From NCBI GenBank assembly GCA_003450735.1, contig DMEZ01000008.1, positions 1-13,089 on the forward strand: a DNA stretch of 13,089 nucleotides, read 5' to 3'. The translations under genes were made by a program, and so were the position numbers. This document shows positions 1-6,846 of the stretch, piece by piece. How positions within the stretch are numbered: position 1 is the stretch's first letter; each line of letters starts with the position of its first letter. The notes beneath the pieces were generated by a model. The model made no database searches. It saw only the letters and a program-made list of their open reading frames with translations, and was not told the DNA's origin. This stretch comes from Elusimicrobiota bacterium. Lineage in GTDB: Bacteria > Elusimicrobiota > Elusimicrobia > UBA1565.

Positions 1-267
1 ACGGCCGCCGCTGTCATCATGAATGACTACGAGCTGGTGCGCCTGCTGAGGCATCTGAGGCTTCCCACAGACTTCCCTAAGACGGTTTCCGCTCGCAGTC
101 GTCCAAACCTTCCAAACGCCGTAGGTTTGGACGTATCGAACCTACGTCGTTCGGAAAGTTCGATACGGCCTCCGCCTGACCCGTTCGACGACTGCGGGAT
201 CGACCCGCAAGTCGAGCGCTACGAGGGCATCGACGCACTCCCGGACTACGACGGACCCCAGGGGTAG
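1..267 (+). CDS. C-terminal fragment of a probable IS91-type transposase (5' end outside window)
   Basis: The reading frame is open from base 1 to a TAG at 265-267, giving 88 residues. It has no convincing start, so the gene begins before the window; the ATG at 19 is probably internal. The first residues (AAVIMNDYELVRLLRHL, then LPTDFP and a Pro/Arg-rich tail) resemble the end of IS91-family (Y2_Tnp) transposases. In those proteins a stretch of the type 'xAVIxDxxxVxxILxHLGLPT' is followed by a variable proline-rich tail. The tail here ends in an acidic stretch (FDDCGIDPQVERYEGIDALPDYD). None of the catalytic HUH or Tyr motifs are visible because they would lie upstream. The last third is encoded by DNA full of inverted repeats (94-198), listed separately. 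The family call rests on recall of one short segment and could be wrong; that this is the end of a real coding frame is somewhat more secure. Confidence 0.45.
   Translation, partial: TAAAVIMNDYELVRLLRHLRLPTDFPKTVSARSRPNLPNAVGLDVSNLRRSESSIRPPPDPFDDCGIDPQVERYEGIDALPDYDGPQG
92..198. repeat. Nested palindromes forming a three-way-junction-like structure
   Basis: Three perfect 10-bp inverted repeats are packed together. GTCCAAACCT (101-110) pairs with AGGTTTGGAC (123-132). CGTATCGAAC (132-141) pairs with GTTCGATACG (158-167). An outer stem CGCAGTCGTC (94-103) pairs with GACGACTGCG (187-196) and extends by a T.G and a C-G pair to 92/198. An alternative stem CGTAGGTT (120-127) with AACCTACG (139-146) competes with both hairpins. 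The elements lie in frame within the end of the preceding coding sequence. They could be an inserted palindromic element or part of a transposon end that folds as single strand. Confidence 0.75.
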
Positions 268-308
268 GCCGGGCTCTGCCCGGGTACGGCTCCGGGTCGT
301 CCTGGACA

Positions 309-317
309 TGGTAAAGC
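309..317 (+). promoter_or_regulatory. Extended -10 promoter element ahead of small ORF 325-465
   Basis: TGGTAAAGC fits TGn followed by a -10 hexamer (TAAAGC, 312-317) and ends 7 bases before the ATG at 325. The surrounding 12-mer GACATGGTAAAG (305-316) recurs exactly at 1225-1236 ahead of the glycosyltransferase. No recognisable -35 is present. The spacing would give a leaderless or nearly leaderless mRNA. Confidence 0.4.
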
Positions 318-324
318 ATACTTT

Positions 325-465
325 ATGAGGGGCGGGAAGCTCGTTGCTGGCATTGCGGTGGCCGTGCTACTTGCGATAACGGCCACCGTTCGAGCGCTTC
401 TGCAAGGAGCTGGAGCTCCCATGATGGACAAGGACACGAGCACGTCGCAAACGTCCCCTCCCTAG
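325..465 (+). CDS. Predicted 46-residue single-pass membrane protein
   Basis: A short frame from ATG 325 to TAG 463-465 encodes 46 residues. The N-terminus is basic (MRGGK), followed by a strongly hydrophobic stretch at about residues 6-23 (LVAGIAVAVLLAITATV) and a polar Ser/Thr-rich tail. This looks like a signal anchor or a very small secreted or membrane peptide. There is no Shine-Dalgarno. A TGGTAAAGC box ends 7 bases upstream, a promoter-to-start geometry shared with several larger genes here, and this is the main argument that the ORF is real. Its stop overlaps the stop of the convergent membrane gene (TAG 463-465 on +, TAG 464-462 on -). I recognise no family. It may be noise, since the region next to the transposase remnant is otherwise non-coding. 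Confidence 0.35.
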   Translation: MRGGKLVAGIAVAVLLAITATVRALLQGAGAPMMDKDTSTSQTSPP

Positions 466-1163
466 AAGCTTCCCCGCGCGCCCTTCCACACGCTGTCCCA
501 CGCCCACTGGTAGTAGCCCTGCAGGCGGCGGAACAGCGCGTTGGCGATCTCCTTGATGAAGTCGCTGACCAAGAACCAGAGCAGGCTCGTCGGCCAGTAG
601 CAGATCCAGTAGAGGATGTTCCCCTTGAGCTCCGCCACGCTGCGGTCCGCCCAGAACTCGTTGACGTAGCGGCCTTTGCGGCGGTGCTCCTGCCACTGCC
701 AGCGCTGCTCGGGCGTGAGGTCGTTTTCGCTCTTCGCCTGGCAGTTGATGAGGTAGAGGTCGAAGGCCTTCTCGTACTTCGCGAGCTCCGCCTTCGCCCT
801 GCGCCGGAGCATGAACACGGCCCAGAGGCCGCCGCCGAAGGCGAAGTACGCGGCGAAGGCGAGGAGGGACAGGCCCCAGTTGGCCGCGAGCCACGGCCAG
901 GGCCGCCAGCCCCCGCAGAGGGAGAGAAGGAGGACGGTCAGGAGGAGCACGCCGGTCGCCCCCGTCCCGCTCTGGCGCTCATCGGCCCAGCAGAGGGCCG
1001 CCACGGCCGCGAGCAGCAGCAGCCAGAACCCCATCGAGCCGACGGCGAACAGGGTCGCCCAGCCCAGGCCGGCGAGGAGCGCGCCGAGCGTGGCGATCCC
1101 GCTGCCGAACAGGAGCCAGCCGGCGAGCACCATGGTCAACAGGCTGAAGAAGAACCGATTCAT
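462..1163 (-). CDS. Multi-pass integral membrane protein of unknown function
   Basis: This 233-residue protein starts at ATG 1163-1161. A strong purine-rich ribosome site (GGAGGAAGGGGGG) lies just upstream and decides the start, although the frame stays open far into the antisense of the next gene. Hydrophobic segments appear at about residues 4-22, 26-58 (long enough for two helices), 70-83 and 92-118, with a last one near 181-199. Between the fourth and last lies a charged, probably cytoplasmic, section (RRRAKAELAKYEKAFDLYL) containing many Trp, Glu and Arg residues. The C-terminal part is rich in Trp and Tyr (YYQWAWDSVWKG). I do not recognise the family. It is divergently transcribed from the glycosyltransferase, sharing an 84-base intergenic region. 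A TATTAA box on the - strand (1200-1195) could be its -10. An envelope role is possible from the neighbourhood, but nothing in the sequence shows one. Confidence 0.75.
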   Translation of the reverse strand: MNRFFFSLLTMVLAGWLLFGSGIATLGALLAGLGWATLFAVGSMGFWLLLLAAVAALCWADERQSGTGATGVLLLTVLLLSLCGGWRPWPWLAANWGLSLLAFAAYFAFGGGLWAVFMLRRRAKAELAKYEKAFDLYLINCQAKSENDLTPEQRWQWQEHRRKGRYVNEFWADRSVAELKGNILYWICYWPTSLLWFLVSDFIKEIANALFRRLQGYYQWAWDSVWKGARGSF

Positions 1164-1228
1164 AAGCACCCCCCTTCCTCCCGGAGCGGAGCAATTAATA
1201 TGCCGTCTGGGCGCGCATACTCGCGACA

Positions 1229-1237
1229 TGGTAAAGT
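1229..1237 (+). promoter_or_regulatory. Extended -10 promoter element of the glycosyltransferase
   Basis: TGGTAAAGT places the hexamer TAAAGT at 1232-1237, 10 bases before the ATG at 1248. There is no Shine-Dalgarno in between (ATCCGCCGAC), so transcription would start within about 4 bases of the start codon. It lies in the same 12-mer as the element at 305-316. Confidence 0.45.
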
Positions 1238-1247
1238 ATCCGCCGAC

Positions 1248-2918
1248 ATGAAGCGCAAGCAGCCCGAACAGGCCCCGCCCTCCAGGACGCCCTGGCTGCT
1301 CGCCGCCTTCTTCCTCGCCGTCCACATCGCCTTGGGCGTCGGCTTCATCCGCTCGGCCGCGCCGACCTACGACGAGGCCGTCCACCTGGCGAGCGGCTAC
1401 TCCTACCTCGCCACGGGACGCTACAGGCTGAACATCATGGACCACCCGCCCCTGGCCGAGATGTGGGCCGCGGTCCCTCTGCTCGCTTGGCAGCCGCACC
1501 TCTTCGCCTCCAGCCCGGATTTCATCCAGGGCCGCCTCTACCACTACGCCGACCAGTTCGTGAACCGGAACAGGGTGAGCGGCGGACGCATGGTGAACGC
1601 GGGGCGGCTGTTCTGCCTGGTGAGCTGGACGCTCCTGCTCGGCTGGGCGCTGTGCTGGTGGGCCGAGCGCCTGGGCGGAGCGGAGGCCGTTGCGTTCTGC
1701 GCCCTCCTCTTCGCCTGCACGCCGATGCTCCTCTCGAACCTTTCGCTCGTGACCACGGACGGGGCCTCGGCGGTCTTCTTCTTCCTGACCTTCTGGCTGC
1801 TCTCGAACGAGGAGCGCCCCTTCGCGGTCTGGGCGTCGGCCGGGGCCTGCGCGGGGCTGGCGCTGGCCTCCAAGTTCAACATGATCCTCATCGGGCCGCT
1901 GGCCGCCCTCCTGCTCTTCCTGGACTGGCGCCTGCGCGCCAAGCCGCGTCCCGGATTCCCCTGGGGCGGGGCGCTGGTGGCGGCGGGAGCCGCCCTCCTT
2001 GCGCTCGCCTTCGTCTACCGCTTCCGCTCCCTGCCCCTCTTCTTCAGCGGCCTCTCGGCCACCCTCGAGCGCCTCGGCCAGGGACGCTCCATGTTCCTCC
2101 ATGGGGAGCACTCGACCACCGGGCTGCCCCTCTATTTCCCCATCGCCCTGCTCATCAAGACCCCGCTGCCCCTCCTGGCCGCGGGCCTGGGGCTGGCCGT
2201 GTTCTGGCTCAAGGACCTCCGGCGCGAGCGGCTCTGGGTGCTCGGGCCGCTGATCGGCTACTTCCTCGCCGCCCTGACCTCGAAGGTCCAGATCGGAGTC
2301 CGGCACCTTCTGCCCATGGTTCCCTTCCTCGTCCTTTTGGCGGGGTGCGCGCTAGCCTGGCTGTGGCGCCGCGCGGCGTGGGGGAAGGGAGCGGCCGTCC
2401 TGCTTTCCGTGTGGGCCGGTGCCGCGGTCCTAAGCGTCCAGCCCTACCAGCTCGCCTACTTCAACGAGCTCGTCGGCGGCCCGAAAAACGGCTGGCGCTG
2501 GCTGGCGGACTCGAACCTGGACTGGGGGCAGGACCTCAAGACCCTGGCCCAGGAGCTCCACCGCATGGGCGACCCGCCGGTCTACCTGTCCTACTTCGGC
2601 ACCGCCGACCCCGCGGCCTACGGCATCCGCTTCGTCCCGCTCGCCATGGCCTCGAACGTGGAGCGCGCCGGCGACCCGGTCGACCCCGCGAAGAACGGAC
2701 GCGTCCTCTTCGCGGTCTCGGCCACCCACCTGCAGAGCGTCTACTACGCCGACAAGACCGTCTACGACTGGCTGAAGGCCCGCCAACCGCTCAAGGTGCT
2801 CGGGTACTCCCTCTTCCTCTACGACCTGACGGAGGACCGGGAGGGGCGCGGGGAGCTGGCCAGCCTCGTCGCCGCGAGCGGGAACCCTGGAGCGGCCAGG
2901 TCGCTTCTGTTAGAATAG
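1248..2918 (+). CDS. Glycosyltransferase family 39 (PMT/ArnT-like) membrane protein
   Basis: This 556-residue polytopic protein is of the dolichyl-phosphate-mannose protein mannosyltransferase type. Such enzymes use a polyprenyl-phosphate-linked sugar and transfer it to protein or lipid on the outer face of the cytoplasmic membrane. After the first membrane helix (about residues 14-34) comes the hallmark acidic pair in TYDEAVH (D42-E43), followed by DHPPLAEMW (from D65), the two motifs that usually mark the active-site loop of this superfamily. Many hydrophobic helices follow. A C-terminal part contains SNLDWGQDLK, a segment I recall from many bacterial GT39 relatives. The frame is open far upstream, but ATG 1248 is chosen because it starts the recognisable protein and lies just behind the TGGTAAAGT box. 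It ends 4 bases before the DUF4175-like gene, suggesting co-transcription. The sugar and acceptor cannot be inferred. Confidence 0.88.
   Translation: MKRKQPEQAPPSRTPWLLAAFFLAVHIALGVGFIRSAAPTYDEAVHLASGYSYLATGRYRLNIMDHPPLAEMWAAVPLLAWQPHLFASSPDFIQGRLYHYADQFVNRNRVSGGRMVNAGRLFCLVSWTLLLGWALCWWAERLGGAEAVAFCALLFACTPMLLSNLSLVTTDGASAVFFFLTFWLLSNEERPFAVWASAGACAGLALASKFNMILIGPLAALLLFLDWRLRAKPRPGFPWGGALVAAGAALLALAFVYRFRSLPLFFSGLSATLERLGQGRSMFLHGEHSTTGLPLYFPIALLIKTPLPLLAAGLGLAVFWLKDLRRERLWVLGPLIGYFLAALTSKVQIGVRHLLPMVPFLVLLAGCALAWLWRRAAWGKGAAVLLSVWAGAAVLSVQPYQLAYFNELVGGPKNGWRWLADSNLDWGQDLKTLAQELHRMGDPPVYLSYFGTADPAAYGIRFVPLAMASNVERAGDPVDPAKNGRVLFAVSATHLQSVYYADKTVYDWLKARQPLKVLGYSLFLYDLTEDREGRGELASLVAASGNPGAARSLLLE
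2908..2916 (+). promoter_or_regulatory. Near-consensus extended -10 at the end of the glycosyltransferase gene
   Basis: TGTTAGAAT matches the extended -10 consensus TGnTATAAT with one mismatch. It overlaps the stop region of the previous gene and ends 6 bases before ATG 2923. This spacing would let transcription start on the ATG itself. The only ribosome-site-like sequence before the ATG is a weak AGGA two bases away. Confidence 0.45.
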
Positions 2919-2922
2919 GACG

Positions 2923-5900
2923 ATGCTCCAGCGCATGCTGTCCCGATGGCGCTTCGAGCGCCTGCGCGCCCTGCTCCTCGAAGGCTCGCTGGGCTTCGCC
3001 TTCTGGCTGGCCGCCTGCCTGCTGGCCGCCTGCCTGGCGGACGCCGCGTTCTCCCTGCCCCAGGCGGTCCGCTACGGCGTCTTCCTGGGCGGCGCGGCCG
3101 CGTTCCTGTACGGCTTCTACCGGTTCCTCCTCGGGCCGCTGGCCCGGGTCGAGCCGTTCGGCCTTCTCCGCGCGGCGGGACGCCGGCACCCCTCGGTGCG
3201 CGAGTATCTGCGTCCCGCCTGGGAGCTGTTGAGCTCGGGGACCGGCCCGAACGTGTCCGCCGAGCTGGCCGAAGAGCACATCCGCCGCACCGAGCGCCTC
3301 CTGGCCCGCCTGCCGAGCGCGCCGGTCTTCCCGCTCCGGGCGCCCAGGGGCAGCCTCAAGCGGCTGGGCGCGGTCGCGGTGTTCTGGGGCCTCGGCCTGC
3401 CGTGGCTCAAGGACGGAGCCTCTCTGCACCGCGTGCTCTCCCCCTGGAGGGACGTCCGGCTGGAGGCCCTGCTCGAGGTCCGGCCCGGGAACTCCCGCGT
3501 GCCCTGGGGCTCGCCCGTGGACATCTCCGCGTCCTGGCGGGCGGCTCGCTTTGAGCCGCCGGCGCTGTGGCTGCGCTCGGAAGGCGCCTGGCAGAAGGCC
3601 GATTGGGACTCGGAGGGCGCGAAGCCCTCCTACCGCGTCGGGGCGCTCACCTCCCCGCTGGAGTACCAGCTCCGCCACAAGGACCTGCGCAGCGAGGTCT
3701 ACCTCCTGACCCCGGCGCCCTTCGCGCACCTCACGCAGCTCGCGGCCAAGGTGCAGCTGCCGGGCCGCCGCCCACCGCTCGAGCTCAAGCTCGAGGCGGG
3801 CGGCGAGATCGCCGCCCTGCGCGGCTCCTGGGTGACGCTTTCCGGCCTGCCCGACCGGGCCGTCGAGTCCGCGTCGCTCTGGCCGTCCTTCATGTCCGTT
3901 CCCATCCGCATGAAGCCCGGCCCGGGCGGGCGCTGGGAGGCGGGCTTCCCGCTCAACGAGAACGGCTCGCTCAAGCTCGATGTGCTATCGGCCGAGGGCC
4001 TGCGGGACCCGAGCCCGGTGCCCTTCCCGCTCAAGGCCTTGGACGACCGGCCTCCGAGCGTCGAGCTCCTGTCGCCGAGCTTCGAGCTGGAGATCAGCCC
4101 CCGGGAGCGCCTGCCGGTGACCTACGACGCGCGCGACGACTACGGCCTGAGCGCGATCTCTCTCGTCTACCGCGCGGCAAACAACCCCGAGACGAGAGTC
4201 CCCCTCCGCCGCCTCCAGGGAGACCCCTTGGAGAGCCTCGGCGACTACCTCTGGGACCTCTCGCGCCTGCCCCCGGGCGCCCTCGTCGAGTTCCGCGTCG
4301 AGGCTTTCGACAACGCCTCGCCCAAGCCGCAGGCGGGAGCGTCGCGCAAGGGCGTCCTTCGCCTGGTGGACTTCGAGACGGCCCACGCGAAGACGCTCTC
4401 CCAGTGGAAGCTTGCGCAGAGCGCCTTGCAGAGCCTGAGCGAGCGGGAAAAAGACGCGGCGCGGCGCCTGCGCGCGATGGGGGACGCTCCGCCCGAGGCT
4501 CGGGAGGCGCTCCAGCGGGAGTGGGAAGCGGCCGAGGCGCGCCTCATGAGGGAATGGGAGAGCTCCACCCAATCCCTCGACCAGCTCGCTGCGGCCATGC
4601 GCGAGGACGCCTACGCCAACCCGGGCATGAGCGAGGCGGCCCAGGCCGCCGCCGCCGCCATGAAGGCGCTCAAGGCCGGGGACCTCAGCCGGGCACGCCA
4701 CTCCGCCCGGACGGGGGACCTCCCCGCCGCGGCCAAGGAGCACGACAAGCTCGCCGCCAAGGTCCAGCGTACGGCGGAGATGCTCAAGGAAGGGGCCGAG
4801 ACGCAGGCCCTGCAGGACCTCTGGGCCGAGGCCCACCGGATGGACCAGGCAGGCTCCGAGATCAGCCAGGCCCTCGGCAAGCTCTCCGCCGGCGGGAAGG
4901 CCCCGAGCGAGGCGGAGAAGCGCCGGCTCGACGAGGCGCTCTCGAACCTGCGCCGGCAGATGGAGTCGCTCGACAAGACCATCGCCTCGATGCCCAAGGC
5001 CGACCCCGGCTCCATGCGGGACAAGAACCGGAAGGTCTTCGTCGTCCCGCTCAACTCCGCGCGCCGCACGATGGACGCGCTCAGCGCGGCCCTCGCCCGC
5101 GGCGACTACGAGGCGGCCGCGAAGATCGCCAAGCGCCTCTCGGAGGAGCTCGCCCAGGTGCGGGCCGCCCTCTCCGAGGCCGCCAAGGCGCAGGCGGGGG
5201 GCGGGGAGGATGCGTTCTCCAAGAAGATGGAGGGGATCCTCGAGATGTGGAAGGACGCGGCGCAAGGCCAGGCCCGCTGCCTGCAGATGACCCAGGGCAT
5301 CGAGGAGCGCCGCATGCAAAACCTTCGGGGTCTGCAGGAGGACCTGCTCAAAAAGCTGGCCGCCCTCCAGGCCGCCGTCGTGCGGGAGTCGGCCGAGCTC
5401 GGGACCCCGGTCCCCTCCGACGCCATGGCCTGGATGCAGAAGACCCTCAAGGAGTTCGAGAAGGGGCAGGTGGAGGAGGCTCCCAAGCTGCTGGGCCTCG
5501 CCGCGATGCGCCTTCGGGCCCAGGCAGCCGCCATCCTGAAGCCCGCGCCCGACGCCCCGCCGCCTTCCGTGGAGAAGCTGGGCGCCCTGGCCGTTCGGGA
5601 GGACGAGATCCGGTCCATGCTCCAGGAGGGAGTGAAGGCGCCGCAGGCCGACGAGGGCGACCTCTCCGAGCGCATGGCGGGCGCCGCGGTGCAGGGGCAG
5701 GTGCGGCGCAAGACCGAGAGCCTGGAAGAGAGCCTCGAGGCGCTCGAGCGGGAGGGCGCCGCCCTTCCCTCCGAGGCGCTCGGCGCGCTTTCGCAGGCCC
5801 AGCCGGAACAGCGCGCGGGCGAGGGGAAGCTCAACTCGGCGGATATCCCGGGCGCGCGCAAGCACCAGGAGCGGGCTCTCGAGCTCCTCGAACAGGGGAT

Positions 5901-6165
5901 GAAGTCCCTTTCCGAGGCGATGCAGCAGCAGCAGCGCATCGAGCAGCAGTGCCTCTCCCCTTTCGGCAAACCGCGGGGCACCGCGCGCCCCATGAGCGGG
6001 GGCGGGAGGACCGGCTCGGACACGAGCTTCGTCCCGCTGCCGCGCTCGGAGGACTACCAGCCGCCGCGCGAGATCCGCGAGGAGATCGAGCGCTCCCTGC
6101 GGGAGCGGCGGCCCGAGCCCTTCGATGAGATCATCCGGGAATACCTCAAGAAGATGTCCCAGTGA
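2923..6165 (+). CDS. DUF4175-like large membrane and coiled-coil protein
   Basis: This is a 1080-residue protein. The N-terminus has a hydrophobic pair of segments (about residues 22-70) and another near 145-160. An extracytoplasmic beta-type section follows to about residue 480, including a stretch typical of DUF4175-like proteins (DDRPPSVELLSP and YDARDDYGLSAISLVYR, about 373-420). From about 485 to 985 it is Ala/Glu/Lys/Arg-rich and should form long helices or coiled coil. A Gly/Ser/Pro linker then leads to a charged tail beginning YQPPREIREEIERSLRERRP and ending FDEIIREYLKKMSQ, an ending I recall from other DUF4175-like proteins. Relatives often sit near MoxR/DUF58 genes, but none are in this window. 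Function is unknown; a scaffold or envelope-stress role is only a guess. It follows the glycosyltransferase by 4 bases. ATG 2923 is supported by the -10 box; ATG 2935 is an alternative. Confidence 0.72.
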   Translation: MLQRMLSRWRFERLRALLLEGSLGFAFWLAACLLAACLADAAFSLPQAVRYGVFLGGAAAFLYGFYRFLLGPLARVEPFGLLRAAGRRHPSVREYLRPAWELLSSGTGPNVSAELAEEHIRRTERLLARLPSAPVFPLRAPRGSLKRLGAVAVFWGLGLPWLKDGASLHRVLSPWRDVRLEALLEVRPGNSRVPWGSPVDISASWRAARFEPPALWLRSEGAWQKADWDSEGAKPSYRVGALTSPLEYQLRHKDLRSEVYLLTPAPFAHLTQLAAKVQLPGRRPPLELKLEAGGEIAALRGSWVTLSGLPDRAVESASLWPSFMSVPIRMKPGPGGRWEAGFPLNENGSLKLDVLSAEGLRDPSPVPFPLKALDDRPPSVELLSPSFELEISPRERLPVTYDARDDYGLSAISLVYRAANNPETRVPLRRLQGDPLESLGDYLWDLSRLPPGALVEFRVEAFDNASPKPQAGASRKGVLRLVDFETAHAKTLSQWKLAQSALQSLSEREKDAARRLRAMGDAPPEAREALQREWEAAEARLMREWESSTQSLDQLAAAMREDAYANPGMSEAAQAAAAAMKALKAGDLSRARHSARTGDLPAAAKEHDKLAAKVQRTAEMLKEGAETQALQDLWAEAHRMDQAGSEISQALGKLSAGGKAPSEAEKRRLDEALSNLRRQMESLDKTIASMPKADPGSMRDKNRKVFVVPLNSARRTMDALSAALARGDYEAAAKIAKRLSEELAQVRAALSEAAKAQAGGGEDAFSKKMEGILEMWKDAAQGQARCLQMTQGIEERRMQNLRGLQEDLLKKLAALQAAVVRESAELGTPVPSDAMAWMQKTLKEFEKGQVEEAPKLLGLAAMRLRAQAAAILKPAPDAPPPSVEKLGALAVREDEIRSMLQEGVKAPQADEGDLSERMAGAAVQGQVRRKTESLEESLEALEREGAALPSEALGALSQAQPEQRAGEGKLNSADIPGARKHQERALELLEQGMKSLSEAMQQQQRIEQQCLSPFGKPRGTARPMSGGGRTGSDTSFVPLPRSEDYQPPREIREEIERSLRERRPEPFDEIIREYLKKMSQ

Positions 6166-6183
6166 GCGGCTGAAGGAGAGAGC

Positions 6184-6846
6184 ATGTCTTTCAAAGGCGT
6201 CGTGCGCGCGCAATGCCCGAAGGGCTGTGAAGAGAGCGACTACGAGGTCTGGAGCTTCGTGCGGGGCGACCAGAGCGAAGACCTGCGCCTGGGCGTCCTC
6301 GCCGGCGACCTGAACCTCGCCCGCTGCGCCGTGTGCGGCCAGGTGTTCTTCCCCGACTGCACCCTCGTCTACTACGACCTGCGGGTCGCGCTCATCGCCT
6401 TCGTCTTCCCCGAGGCCTACCGGGGCGACGAGGTGCGCTGGCGGGCCAAGATGAAGGAGGACTACGAGCAGATGCGCGCATCCTTGGGGAAGGAGCTCCA
6501 ACTCTTGGGCGAACCCCTCGTCTGCTTCGGTCTTTCGGAGCTGAGCGCGGTGCTGCGCTCGGACGACGACCTGGAGGACGAAGTCCTGGTGGCGCGCTAC
6601 GCGGCCGAGGCCCTGGGCTACCGGATGCGCCCCGTCCAGCGGGACTTCGCCCGCGCGCGAGGCCTGCCTCGGATGCTGCCGTCCAAGGAGTGGAAGGAGG
6701 GCGCGCCCTTCGACCTGCCGGCGCTCCTGAAGGCTCTGCGGGCCCTGCTCAAGAGCAACGGCAAGCTGAAAGGCTACCGAAGCTGGCTCAAGGAGCTCGA
6801 GTCGGCGAAGACCCCTCCCCCTCTTCCTCCGGCGGGAAAGCGATGA
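6184..6846 (+). CDS. CpXC-domain zinc-ribbon-like protein
   Basis: This 220-residue protein is preceded by an AAGGAGAG ribosome site 4 bases before ATG 6184. The first third resembles the CpXC family. An N-terminal cysteine pair (C11 and C15, CPKGC) is followed by the segment GDLNLARCAVCGQVFFPDC, with C48 and C51 and an extra C59, and then VYYDLRVALIAFVFPEAYRG. The four cysteines would bind one zinc ion. The usual CPxC knuckle is CPxxC here, one residue longer. Residues from about 80 on are helical and charged, with no domain I recognise. The gene starts 18 bases after the DUF4175-like gene and its stop overlaps the start of the CCA-type gene as ATGA, so translation of the two is probably coupled. 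The molecular role of CpXC proteins is not established. Confidence 0.7.
   Translation: MSFKGVVRAQCPKGCEESDYEVWSFVRGDQSEDLRLGVLAGDLNLARCAVCGQVFFPDCTLVYYDLRVALIAFVFPEAYRGDEVRWRAKMKEDYEQMRASLGKELQLLGEPLVCFGLSELSAVLRSDDDLEDEVLVARYAAEALGYRMRPVQRDFARARGLPRMLPSKEWKEGAPFDLPALLKALRALLKSNGKLKGYRSWLKELESAKTPPPLPPAGKR

Noticed and set aside
269..283. CCGGGC/GCCCGG hairpin just after the transposase-like stop as a terminator
   Set aside because: Only 6 bp with a 3-base loop and no T-run in very GC-rich DNA; easily chance.
684..1247. Upstream extension of the glycosyltransferase frame back to 684
   Set aside because: It is antisense to the membrane protein gene, low in complexity (Glu/Pro/Gly-rich), and the family's normal start with its first helix is at 1248.
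1164..2306. Long upstream extension of the - strand frame of the membrane protein gene (frame open from 2306)
   Set aside because: It runs antisense through the clear GT39 coding sequence, its residue composition is that of a GC-rich shadow frame (Gly, Arg, Glu), and a strong ribosome site with a membrane start lies at 1163.
3567..6128. 853-residue + strand frame inside the DUF4175-like gene
   Set aside because: Arg/Gly/Pro-rich shadow frame with no domains; the overlapping frame shows consistent family features over its whole length.
3985..6501. 838-residue - strand frame opposite the DUF4175-like and CpXC genes
   Set aside because: Antisense of GC-rich coding DNA, Leu/Gly/Arg/His-rich, with no ribosome site or recognisable motif.
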